DNA of 23,536 nucleotides from assembly GCF_000090795.2 (NCBI RefSeq), contig NW_003546436.1, positions 134,204-157,739 of the forward strand, given 5' to 3'. The translations under genes and the position numbers were made by a program. Within the stretch, counting starts at the first letter, position 1, and the number at the start of each line of letters is the position of its first letter. Below the pieces are notes generated by a model, which was not told the DNA's origin, did not search any database, and worked only from the letters and a program-made list of their open reading frames with translations. This DNA is from Amphimedon queenslandica. Lineage: Eukaryota; Porifera; Demospongiae; Haplosclerida; Niphatidae. This document shows positions 10,801 through 21,939 of this stretch, piece after piece.

Positions 10801-13800
10801 CAATTAATTACAATTATTTATTAAAGAAAAGTGCATGTCCTTATAGTGTTGCATGAGTCCTAATATTAAGTTCTTGGCTTTGATGAACGGCCTGATCCAG
10901 TTACTGCCATTCGCAGTAATGCCATCCATAGTTATCAGCATTTTCAACTGCTTTATCAGGATCAGTTTTAGCCAAGTTTTGACTTTGAGAGGAGCCATAT
11001 ATATGATCAAATGTATCACCAAAAGCATGACTCCATTCATGAATCAGCCCAAACTCCTTGGTGTAAGTACCAGGGCTTCCACAAGAAATAGGAAATGGAT
11101 AAAAAGGAGGACAAATCCAAACAGTATTGAGACCAGGTCTGGCTGAAGCTCTCCAGGTATAGCCATACCAATTAGGATTAGTCACACAGTATGAGCCACC
11201 ATGGACATAAGTAACTGTGTTACCTTCCAACCCATCCCTCATTTTTTTATAGACAGCCTTTACTTTTGATTCTCGTGCAGTTGTAAAGCACCCAAACCAC
11301 TTCCTATACAGAGTATTATTACAAATATTTACTTTATCGATCCCACTGCAGAGCAGCTTGTGAGCTTTAAGTATTTCTTTGTTGTTTGCTGCAGTCCCAC
11401 CAGTAAAGCTAGCACTGCTGCAGGATTCAATGTTAACAGTGTAGTCAACTTTATCTGTTTCCTCTGGGCCCCTTGGTTTTAGGAGAGCATGAGTGTCCTC
11501 CAAATAGATGTGAATAGATTCCTGTACTGTTGATTCCCTTATTNNNNNNNNNNNNNNNNNNNNNNNNNNNNNNNNNNNNNNNNNNNNNNNNNNNNNNNNN
11601 NNNNNNNNNNNNNNNNNNNNNNNNNNNNNNNNNNNNNNNNNNNNNNNNNNNNNNNNNNNNNNNNNNNNNNNNNNNNNNNNNNNNNNNNNNNNNNNNNNNN
11701 NNNNNNNNNNNNNNNNNNNNNNNNNNNNNNNNNNNNNNNNNNNNNNNNNNNNNNNNNNNNNNNNNNNNNNNNNNNNNNNNNNNNNNNNNNNNNNNNNNNN
11801 NNNNNNNNNNNNNNNNNNNNNNNNNNNNNNNNNNNNNNNNNNNNNNNNNNNNNNNNNNNNNNNNNNNNNNNNNNNNNNNNNNNNNNNNNNNNNNNNNNNN
11901 NNNNNNNNNNNNNNNNNNNNNNNNNNNNNNNNNNNNNNNNNNNNNNNNNNNNNNNNNNNNNNNNNNNNNNNNNNNNNNNNNNNNNNNNNNNNNNNNNNNN
12001 NNNNNNNNNNNNNNNNNNNGTAGTTAACATACCTCAGAGCACTGGCCAGGTAAGTTATGAACAGACATATACAGAGGAGGGTCTTCATGTTTCTCAGCTT
12101 TCCTTCTTCTTTCTTCTTTTGTAGATTTTTAGAAATGTGATCTGATCATCTATTTTTTTAATAGAATACCTAGTTTTGTACAAAATTTGATGGTATTGTT
12201 ACTAAAATTTGACCAATAAACAAAGCCTCTCATTGTCAATATTATAGAAGTAAAGCAGCTATAATTTTGATGCAACTGAAGCTGTGAAAGTGAACGAAAT
12301 ACTCACAGCTTGGCATTATACTTTGGCTGCTAACAAACTGCTCGAATAGATCTACTATATGATAGTAGATCTATTCATGCAGTTCGTTAGCGGCCAAAGT
12401 ACAATGTTGTGAGTATTCTTTTCACTTTCACAGCTTCAGTTGCATCAAAATTATAGCTGCTTTTAGTAATCACACAACTGCATCCAGTACATTTGGCCTT
12501 GTAACTTGTCTGTATACTTCAGTAGCACTGTGGCACGTAATGTATTTGTTGATAATCCAAGCATTGATATTGATGTAATTGCAGAAGGAAGACTATGTTG
12601 GGAAGTATTCATAGCTGAATTATAGTACTGAATCTCAGCATTGTAGACACGGTATAGGTGGGATAATACAAGAAATTATTAGCATAATAAAATAGCAGTT
12701 TTTATGAGCACGGCAGTCTCATTTCTAAATGTCCAGAATGAGGAGGCTCTTTATTGTTATTCTTACTGAATGATCAATAATGGCACCAGTAGATCTACAT
12801 GTATATGCATCACGATGCTATTAAATTTAATTATAAACAAGGCCACAGCCATTATTAATTGATAAGGTGTGGCTTAAAACCAATAATAATCCAAGTAATC
12901 CAGCTTGTAATCCCTGGTAGTCCAAAGAATCCACCTATAATCTTGGTAATCCACTCATGATCTTGGAATTCTACTCGTAATCCGGAAGTAATCAATTAGT
13001 AAATGATGATCCTGGTAATTTTTGTAATTTCATAGAGATTTTCCTCTCATTGTGAACCCCTTGGCTTATTTGCAGCAAACGGTAAGCAAGATAAGACTAA
13101 ACTGCTGTCCAAAAGCTTCTATAGCAAGAATTAAGAAAGGTTGGGAGAGCAGATATACAATCTTTTCTTTGATATAAAGGACTCTGATAAGTTGAATGCA
13201 AGAGAAAAAGCTTCATGTACTGTACTGTAGCTAGCTGCATTCATGATAAGATCTATTCTAGGTGATGTTTCTTCTCTAGCAGCAAGCTTAGGTTAACAAA
13301 GCAGATGTACAATCTTCTTAAAATATGATTTGTTCAGTGATTACTTCTAGCTATAAGCAAGAAAACTTTAATTGCTGCAGAGTGATGAAGTGATAGCTAG
13401 AGAAAATTCAAGCAAGATGACTGCAACAAGATTTACTGTATTTAGACTTGTGCAACTGCTTTGCTAGCTCAGACATGTAGATCATACAGCACATAATCTA
13501 TAGCTTGCTTAGGCTTGCCCCTTTAATGTGTTACATTCTTCTAGTTAATATGGTGTTATTATTATTATTGTGTTATTAGTAAATCGGCTAAGAACAGGCG
13601 GAAAGCTGATCGTAAAAAGCACAGTCTTAAAGAGGGTAGTCAATATGAGGACATTGCACTAATGGAAGCTATACAAGACATTATTAATCACGCTAATATA
13701 ATACAAGGTATTATAGCCTTGTTTTATTGTAATGTAGTACAGCTGGTAATTTATGAGTGGCAGGAAACTTTGAAGGTTTGATAAATTTTAGTATTTGCCT

Positions 13801-14626
13801 GGTTTTAATTTGGTAGACTTGTGATCATTAATATGTACATAAATGGCCATTTTTTGGCTAATTCCTACATGCATTTAAATGTTAAGTTTTTCCTCCCAAA
13901 TTACAATTAGCTATACATTATCTCCCCTCCTTTATGTCTAACTCTCTTTCTCCTGTTTCTCCTGGCAGATGAAATCAGGTCATTATTAGTTACATTGTGT
14001 GTTTATGGTATGAAGGAAGAGGCTGGTATCCTACAGAATCTCTTCTCTTCTTATCTGCACAAACTCTCATCAGGTCTTCAAACTGTGTGGAGTAGTAACA
14101 CTGAACTACCATCACAGCCACCTCCTGTATGTCAACCATTACTTGTACTGTATACCAGTTTATTTATTGCAATGGAATTTAGTTTTGCAAATCTTGCATT
14201 TATAAGATTTCGGGGAATTAGCTTTTTTGTGAATAGCTTGCAGACTGCACCACATGGCAATGAAGATGCAGAATTTTGCAGTGGAAAATATTTGTGATGG
14301 AGCAAAAGATGTGAAATTTGCAAAAATATTTTACCGTGAAAATAAACTGGGATACGGTATATTAGTGTGTAATCAGTGTACTGATGGCATGTTTATTGTT
14401 ATTGTTTGTTGTTTGTTGTTGTTGTTTAGGTTACTGGCCCTCAGTCAACAGTTAATGATATATTATCATCAATTAATAAAGGAGGAGCTGGTGTTGCTAA
14501 TTGTACGTAATTATAGTTTAATTAATTGATTGTTTTATTTATTTATTTATTTTAGGTGGATCTGTTCTTCCTTCTCGTCCTGTTTTGAATATGAAAATGA
14601 ATTGGAAATTATCATCAATAATATAA
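4132..14626 (+). CDS. ELP1: Elongator complex protein 1 (ELP1/IKAP), 30 exons
   Basis: ELP1 is the largest Elongator subunit. It scaffolds the complex that installs the cm5-type modification on wobble uridines of tRNAs, mainly in the cytoplasm. The spliced model is 3759 nt (1252 aa) against about 1330 aa in vertebrates. The N-terminal WD40 propellers are recognisable from motifs matching the human protein: [59 protein letters not shown] and [11 protein letters not shown]. The TPR-like C-terminal half has [34 protein letters not shown] and [15 protein letters not shown]. The basic tRNA-binding segment ([16 protein letters not shown], about residues 1114-1129) and the terminal MNWKLSSII are present. 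The N-terminus is about 65 residues shorter than in vertebrates and is the weakest part of the model. Intron 26 hosts a nested minus-strand gene. The ATP synthase alpha start is only 222 bp downstream. Confidence 0.95.
8636..8834. repeat. MITE-like element in ELP1 intron 20
   Basis: The left end TAGTAGAAAATTTCCATG is mirrored at the right by CATGGAAATTTTCCGCTATTA; the inner arms (AGAAATTTTGTGG and CATGAAAATTTTGAGG) also match imperfectly. The element is about 199 bp, AT-rich and non-coding, and ends about 20 nt before the next exon. Confidence 0.7.
9330..9950 (+). repeat. Approximately 180-bp repeat family, tandem copies in ELP1 intron 24
   Basis: The anchor word GAATCAgCTCAAACTTTCTAC recurs near 9378, 9559 and 9735, with partial copies at each end. 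Each unit also contains CAGCATTAGGACATCAATAT, AGAAAATGTAATAAAAATT, GGGGTGATTT and ACCATGGGCTATAGCCTTGG. The array explains why this intron is 653 nt. Confidence 0.85.
10817..10822 (-). promoter_or_regulatory. Polyadenylation signal AATAAA of the nested metallopeptidase gene
   Basis: A minus-strand AATAAA (plus-strand TTTATT) lies about 80 nt beyond the TAA stop. This supports an independent transcription unit inside the ELP1 intron. Confidence 0.5.
10901..12088 (-). CDS. Secreted M35/aspzincin-like (peptidyl-Lys-type) metallopeptidase, nested gene with assembly gap
   Basis: The start ATG is at 12088-12086. The first residues, [18 protein letters not shown], form a typical signal peptide. A GTATGT donor follows shortly before the N-gap, so exon 1 probably ends near 12031 and an intron covers part of the gap. 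The main exon (10901 to at least 11543) encodes about 214 residues ending in TAA. It contains the zinc motif HEWSH (11027-11041), then GDTFDHIYG, whose Asp would be the third ligand of aspzincins, and a conserved C-terminal [12 protein letters not shown] catalytic Tyr-rich segment (NPNWYGYTW) is also present. This pattern fits M35 (deuterolysin or peptidyl-Lys endopeptidase), best known from fungi and bacteria. The middle of the protein is unknown because of the gap. The gene lies wholly within an ELP1 intron on the opposite strand. AATAAA on the minus strand is at 10817-10822. Confidence 0.75.
   Translation of the reverse strand: MKTLLCICLFITYLASALRYVNYXXXXXXXXXXXXXXXXXXXXXXXXXXXXXXXXXXXXXXXXXXXXXXXXXXXXXXXXXXXXXXXXXXXXXXXXXXXXXXXXXXXXXXXXXXXXXXXXXXXXXXXXXXXXXXXXXXXXXXXXXXXXXXXXXXXXXXXXXXXXXXXXXXXXXXXXXXXXXXXIRESTVQESIHIYLEDTHALLKPRGPEETDKVDYTVNIESCSSASFTGGTAANNKEILKAHKLLCSGIDKVNICNNTLYRKWFGCFTTARESKVKAVYKKMRDGLEGNTVTYVHGGSYCVTNPNWYGYTWRASARPGLNTVWICPPFYPFPISCGSPGTYTKEFGLIHEWSHAFGDTFDHIYGSSQSQNLAKTDPDKAVENADNYGWHYCEWQ
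11544..12019. other. Assembly gap (476 N)
   Basis: A continuous run of N interrupts the nested metallopeptidase gene between its signal-peptide exon and its catalytic exon. Reading frames across it carry no information, and the real length is unknown. Confidence 1.
12249..12467. repeat. Foldback (long imperfect palindrome)
   Basis: The left arm (AGCAGCTATAATTTTGATGC and onward from about 12255) is repeated as its reverse complement ending at about 12467. The arms continue inward through the tract reading CTGTGAAAGTGAA and meet at a central AGATCTACTATATGATAGTAGATCT-type hairpin near 12347-12371. Arms are about 100 nt with some mismatches. This resembles a MITE or foldback element and lies upstream of the nested peptidase gene. 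Confidence 0.75.
12887..12983 (+). repeat. TAATCC-rich degenerate array
   Basis: Five exact TAATCC hexamers (starts 12887, 12896, 12908, 12947, 12978) plus several one-mismatch versions occur in 97 bp. The pattern could be a decayed minisatellite or a cluster of K50-homeodomain-type sites. No gene overlaps it on either strand apart from ELP1 intron 26. Confidence 0.5.
14146..14359. repeat. MITE-like element in ELP1 intron 28
   Basis: The left end TACTGTATACCAGTTTATTT is mirrored at the right end by AAATAAACTGGGATACGGTA. The element is 214 bp. Its terminal TACYGTA matches the ends of the element at 21286-21512, suggesting a related family. Confidence 0.7.
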
Positions 14627-14848
14627 TAATAATAATAATACTAATAATGAATGAATGAATTATTAATTTTAATGAAAATGATTTATTATTGATTAATCTC
14701 ATTATTATTCATTGCACGTGATATGCGCATGCGCAGTTTCTCCACTGGCAGCCATTTTGTTTTTGCATCAAGTGAGCCTCAACCTTTCCCTCACTCTTAT
14801 TTATACTTTTGCTGTCCCCTCTCTCTTTTCCATTCCCTTCACCCCAGT
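14627..14848 (+). promoter_or_regulatory. Promoter region of ATP synthase alpha with NRF-1 palindrome and E-box
   Basis: Between the ELP1 stop and the ATP synthase start lie an E-box CACGTG (14715-14720) and the perfect palindrome TGCGCATGCGCA (14724-14735). The latter matches the NRF-1/alpha-Pal consensus. A CT-rich stretch runs from there to the start codon, and no TATA box is evident. NRF-1 is known in vertebrates for controlling respiratory-chain genes; its use here is inferred. Confidence 0.65.
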
Positions 14849-17752
<2,904 letters not shown>

Positions 17753-18093
17753 AGACGTGGGCTTTATTTAGAAACTGTAACTATATTACTAGTTAATTAA
17801 TTAATTAATAGGACTATTAAAATTATTAAGACGCTGTGCTTATCTATTATGATGTAATTAGTAGGTTATGGAATTAGTATATCTCAGTATACTATTGGTG
17901 ATACTGTTGGGATATTATTGAGAAAGTGGTCACTATTTTCATTAAAAATTAATTCAAACACATTGAAACAAGAAAACTACATAAGAATTATCCTTCAAAG
18001 AGTGAGAGAGAAAGGGACAAAGATGGAGGAAGAAAGAAATGAATAAAGAGATGAAAAAAGAATTATTTATATCGGTTCTATTAGGGGGCGTGG
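17753..18093. other. Convergent intergenic spacer, ATP synthase alpha / UBE2R
   Basis: This spacer of 341 bp separates two convergent genes. It holds possible poly(A) hexamers for the plus gene (17941, 18042) and one for the minus gene (TTTATT at 17763-17768). The two 3' UTRs may overlap. No other gene is seen. Confidence 0.6.
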
Positions 18094-19452
18094 TCAAGAC
18101 ATGGCATCGTGAAAATTATCCTCATCATCTAGTTGATCTGCTCCTTCTTCTTCTTCCTCTTCCTCCTCCTCCTCTTCTTCACTGCTCTCAAGGTAATCGT
18201 CATAGTCCAGTATATCATCGAGCTCACTGACGGAGGTTTGCTTTGTGGTTTGTTTTTGAAGGGTTGCCATGTACTCTTCGACTGTCTGTGGTACCTGGAC
18301 GCCATCTCTCTCTGCTTCTTTTAAAGACGCTTCAACTTGCTTCCTATTAATATAACAGTTAATAATAATGACAATAATAATAATAATAAATTACTTTATA
18401 ATGTCTGTGTACTGCTTGTCTTTTCCTCTGGAGTCCCTCCACTTGCGATAAAGAACTGAAGCATCAACGTTAGCAGCTGAAAATGTATTCGGCTCATTTA
18501 GTAATGATATGACACTGAGAAGGATAGTCCTGTAATAATAATAACAATAATAAATATTAATAATAATGATCATGATAAGTAGTTTACAATATTCATTACT
18601 CTTCAGGCTGCGTTTACACAGGAACGCAAAAAATGATAGTTAACACCAACGGGAGTCTTATCGAGATTCTACTTAGTTTCCGTGTAAACTGAAGCACGAA
18701 ACAGGCACAAAAACTATACGGATTGCATTGTTTTCGTAGCTGTGTAAACAACGTTGCCCCGATCATGGTTTAAACTATCCATACCTAACACTTTGGGTCG
18801 GGTTCCATCTTTCCTGAGGTAACTCTCCGCTCAGCATGTCCTCGCCAGGGGAATGCAGAATAGACACACACAACTCACCATCCTAATGATTAAAAATAAA
18901 TAATAATACAATGATAATACTTAATAAATAATAATACTGTAGATTTGGAAAAAATTTTAAGATACGAATACCGTAATTGGTACGAAAAATTTCATGTTGT
19001 TTTATTTCGTTGTTCCAATATCTAAGTACATATTTCTATGTTTTGAAAATATTTCATGTTTTAACATTTTCCCATTAGCCATTAAAGCGAAATCATTTAT
19101 AATATCAAAAATATCCCAATCTACGTTAACACTGATGGAATCTTACAGAGTAGACATTAGGATGGAGCAAAGGAGTTAAAAACTTGAGTCGAGGCGGAGA
19201 ATAAGGATACTCTTGTGGGAACCTCATTTCAGCCTAAAAACAACAAAAATAAACAACAACAACAAACAATACTCATACCTTAAAGTATCCTCCTTGATAC
19301 GGAGTGTCCGGAGGCCCGAATATAGCTACGTGCCAGGTATAAAGGTCTTCTTCGGCGGGTAGGGTGACTAGGAACCCTTCCACCGGCTCCTGGTGAAGGC
19401 TCTTCAGCTCTCCAGCAAGTCTCTGTAAGGAGGTAGAACTGTTAGTAGCCAT
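18094..19452 (-). CDS. UBE2R2: Ubiquitin-conjugating enzyme E2 R (CDC34-type)
   Basis: This is the E2 that works with SCF/cullin-RING ligases to build ubiquitin chains. Five exons read on the minus strand: 19452-19279, 19233-19147, 18882-18785, 18529-18395, 18343-18094, giving 247 aa (human UBE2R2 238). Matches include [45 protein letters not shown], the active site [10 protein letters not shown] (Cys92), the CDC34-type acidic loop ([10 protein letters not shown]) before RWNPTQSVR, and [14 protein letters not shown]. The C-terminal tail is very acidic with a run of 12 Glu, as in CDC34 proteins, where it contacts the cullin basic canyon. The UBE2R1/R2 duplication is vertebrate-specific as far as I know, so the symbol marks the family only. 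The gene is divergent from the ADP-ribosylglycohydrolase gene with 136 bp between start codons. Confidence 0.95.
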
Positions 19453-19588
19453 TATGATCTCCTTTTGACACTGACAGCTATCAATCTGATCATGAATAGG
19501 CAAACCACACCTTTTATAGCCACGCCTGTAATTATGAGTGGGTGTAGCTCTACCTATGCAGGCGTGGTCTAGATAATTAAAGCTAAAG
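19453..19588. promoter_or_regulatory. Bidirectional promoter of UBE2R (-) and ADP-ribosylglycohydrolase (+)
   Basis: The two start codons are only 136 bp apart. The spacer holds several CACCC or GC-box-like words in both orientations (CCACACC, CCACGCC, GGGTGTAG, GGCGTGG) and no TATA box in good position. Confidence 0.6.
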
Positions 19589-20412
19589 ATGGCGGCCACC
19601 AATGTCCCACTCTCCACCCAGAGTAGGGTCCTCGGTTGTCTGGTCGGTCTAGCGGTGGGTGATACTATTGGTATACCGGTTGAGTTCATGCCTCCCGGGT
19701 CCTTTCCCCCGGTCACCGGTATGACGGGTGGTGGGCGGTACAACCTGTCGCCAGGACAGTGGACCGATGACACCAGTATGTGCCTGTGCCTAGCCGAGAG
19801 CCTCATCGAGTGTAACTGGTTCAATCCGGTAGACCAGTTGAAGAGGTACCAACGATGGTACCAGGTTAGTGGGCATAGCTAATGTGAGCTAAGTGTGGTA
19901 ATGTATAGTGATTTAGGATATCTTGGAATTTTGATAAAAATAAAATTTGCTATTTATGAGCCATTATGTGCATGTTCAATGGTAGTCTCGCGGCGCCAGA
20001 CCACAAATCTGTCAAATTAAAACCAGCCAATTTATTTAAAATGTAGCATTTTACCAAAATATCCTCCAAACACCTTAAGATTATCATCATTGGTGTTCAC
20101 TTGCTTGTTTGATCATTAATTGTTTATTGTTGTTGTCATTAGGACGGCCACTTGTCTTCAACCGGTGAGTGTTTTGACATTGGTAAGACGGTACGTACAG
20201 CGCTAAACAAGTTCACTGGGTCTGAGGAGTTCCCTGGGTCAGTCGGTCCTAGAGCAGCAGGTAACGGCTGCCTAATGAGACTAGGACCTGTTCCTTGTGC
20301 TTTTAAGAACTGTCACTCACTGGCCCTCCGATATAGCGCTGACTCAGCAAGAACTACTCATGGACCACCTGCCGCTACTGATACATGCATGTAAAGTGGG
20401 AGGGGCTTAGTG

Positions 20413-20460
<48 letters not shown>

Positions 20461-21220
20461 AGATATTTCGCTGGTCTATTGCTGGGTTGTTTTGAAGGAA
20501 AGTCAAAGGAAGAATTATTAGCTGATAAATATAGTCCAATACCTGATTACTGGTTGAATAATACAATGGTAAACAATAAACAACAACAATAAACAACAAC
20601 AACATTGTGTTTATAGGTACCAGAACTTGCTGAGGTTGTGGGCGGGTCTTATAAGAGAAAGTCTCCGCCCGATATAAAGGGGAGTGGCTATATCATTGAT
20701 AGTCTTGAAGCAGTGCTGTGGGCATTCTATCATACTGATAATTTTAAAGATGGGTGTCTAAAAGCAGGTTAATTTATTAATATTAAGTAACATTAATAAT
20801 TATTAACTAACATTAATACTTATTAATAGTTAACTTGGGAGATGATGCTGATACTGTTGGTGCCATATTTGGTCAATTGGGCGGAGCTTATTACGGGATA
20901 GAATCAATACCATCAGAATGGAAGGAATGCGTTTCATTTTTAAAATTAATTGAATTATTTAGCGAAGAAATTAATAATTTAGAACCAAAAGAACAATCTG
21001 GACTTGTCCCATTTTCAGAGTGTAAGATTAATCATTATTACCGGTAATTATTATTAATTAATTATTATTTTATAGTATCTGAAAAGTACCGAAATGTTAA
21101 AATTAATTTTTACGATGTTTTGGAGAGAAGAACTCATGAGACATTGTACAGGTTCTCCCAACCTTGTCCAAAGCAATACACAGAGTGAGACAAACTGATA
21201 TTTAATTATTATTATTATTA

Positions 21221-21263
<43 letters not shown>

Positions 21264-21709
21264 GTTTGACAAACAAACTGATATTTACCGTAGGGTGCCT
21301 TTCTTTGAGGGCTGTAAATTTTTGTAAATTTTTGTAAATTTTTGCAAATTTGCCTAAAAATCTATTTTGTGGATTTAATTTTTGCAAATTTATGCTGTCT
21401 GCCATCTTATACTGTAATAATTTTATTTTTGCAGAAGTAATTTTTGTGAATCTTCACAAAATCGTGAAATCCGTGAAATTTACAGCCCTTGAAAAAAAGG
21501 CGCCCTACAGTAATTATTTAATTATTATTATTATTATTATTATTATTAGTTTAAGTCAGTTTGATGAAGAAGTTGAAAGGATTAAATCTGAAGTCCAAGG
21601 GGCACTGTCTGCTGATGAAGACAATTTATTTATTTTAAAAGACTTTGAAAGTCTATGGAGCAGTTACAGAAGCAAATTACAAGGAAGACTATCAAGAAAG
21701 AAGATATAA
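19589..21709 (+). CDS. ADP-ribosylglycohydrolase (DraG/ADPRH family) with C-terminal extension
   Basis: Members of this family remove ADP-ribose from proteins or small molecules using a metal centre. Seven exons give 1242 nt (413 aa): 19589-19864, 20143-20390, 20463-20568, 20617-20767, 20830-21021, 21076-21184, 21550-21709. Family motifs are [20 protein letters not shown], the first metal motif GQWTDDTSM (Asp60, Asp61), [43 protein letters not shown] and the second metal motif [20 protein letters not shown] (Asp265, Asp266, Asp268). All expected metal ligands are present, so it is probably active. Its style is closer to bacterial-type ADP-ribosylglycohydrolases than to vertebrate ADPRH, as judged from memory. 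The C-terminal ~90 residues (about 325-413) extend beyond the catalytic fold and I do not recognise them. The substrate cannot be told from sequence. Confidence 0.9.
20415..20460 (+). repeat. ATT microsatellite adjoining an acceptor
   Basis: About 15 ATT units fill the 3' part of ADP-ribosylglycohydrolase intron 2 and end directly at the TTAATAG acceptor. Confidence 0.85.
21286..21512. repeat. MITE-like element with terminal inverted repeats in ADP-ribosylglycohydrolase intron 6
   Basis: The left end TACCGTAGGGTGCCTTTCTT continues into GAGGGCTGTAAATTT. It is mirrored at the right end by AAATTTACAGCCCTTG and then AAGGCGCCCTACAGTA. TIRs are about 35 nt with a few mismatches, and total length is about 227 bp. 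There is no coding capacity. The core word TCTGCCATCTT is shared with the element in the ATP synthase alpha intron. Confidence 0.75.
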
Positions 21710-21769
21710 GCTTTAATATTTTACCTTTTTGTATGGATTTTCCTCCTCTGAAATTCAAATGATTGTTAC

Positions 21770-21931
21770 CTTCTCTCTGAAGTAGTGAAGTAGACCATAT
21801 TTTCTCTCATTCCTGGTACTAGTGTACCATGAGCAGCATGATCCAGTAATGATAGTGCTCGGTTGAAGTTTGATTTAATTACTGGATGAGACAATAGATC
21901 ACCATCAAATAATGGCTTCCAACCAGTATAC
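21770..21931 (-). pseudogene. Orphan TFIP11-like exon (spliceosome disassembly factor fragment)
   Basis: The minus strand encodes 54 residues between an AG acceptor (21933-21932) and a GTAAC donor (starting 21769). Segments such as GWKPLFDGDLLSHP, KSNFNRALSLLD, GTLVPGMREN and TTSERR align with the C-terminal GCFC-domain region of TFIP11/STIP (human GWKSMF...LAHPSVKDKFNEAL...MQPGARENIAYL...TERR). No flanking TFIP11 exon is visible. Downstream there are only 60 bp to the ADP-ribosylglycohydrolase stop, and an in-frame TAA follows TTSERR if the donor is not used. Upstream is the 180-bp repeat. It is most likely a gene fragment, or a real exon isolated by misassembly. Confidence 0.7.
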
Positions 21932-21939
21932 CTGATGAT

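Larger units (their letters stand above)
10293..13521. mobile_element. Putative TIR-bounded element inside ELP1 intron 26
   Basis: The left end GGGGCAAGCCTGAGCAAGC (10293-10311) is repeated inverted at 13503-13521 with 18 of 19 positions identical. The left end sits 57 nt after the intron donor and the right end 58 nt before the acceptor. Removing the segment would leave an intron of about 115 nt, similar to its neighbours. The segment carries the minus-strand metallopeptidase gene, a 219-bp foldback and a TAATCC-rich array. No transposase is visible and no clear target-site duplication is seen, so the mobile nature is inferred. The 476-N gap (11544-12019) lies inside. Confidence 0.5.
4132..14626 (+). 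other. ELP1: Exon map of ELP1
   Basis: Exons from GT-AG signals and reading phase: 4132-4332, 4373-4535, 4588-4676, 4726-4819, 5117-5410, 5702-5854, 5901-5996, 6038-6239, 6512-6664, 6705-6811, 6854-6948, 7003-7059, 7116-7206, 7264-7432, 7484-7642, 7684-7830, 7885-7973, 8021-8151, 8228-8357, 8427-8591, 8855-8992, 9046-9107, 9151-9213, 9257-9317, 9971-10084, 10130-10235, 13580-13707, 13969-14126, 14430-14502, 14556-14626. The smallest introns are about 40 nt. Introns above 300 nt are 24 (9318-9970, repeat array), 26 (10236-13579, nested gene) and 28 (14127-14429, MITE-like element). Introns 4 (4820-5116), 5 (5411-5701) and 8 (6240-6511) are AT-rich with no recognisable gene. Confidence 0.85.

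Noticed and set aside
11530-12030. Long open frames across the N-run on both strands
   Set aside because: They exist only because N codons are not read as stops; there is no sequence to support them.
19453-19824. Minus-strand frame extending upstream of the UBE2R start and antisense to ADP-ribosylglycohydrolase exon 1
   Set aside because: The E2 family begins near [17 protein letters not shown]; the upstream part is the antisense of a conserved coding exon and shows no homology I recognise.
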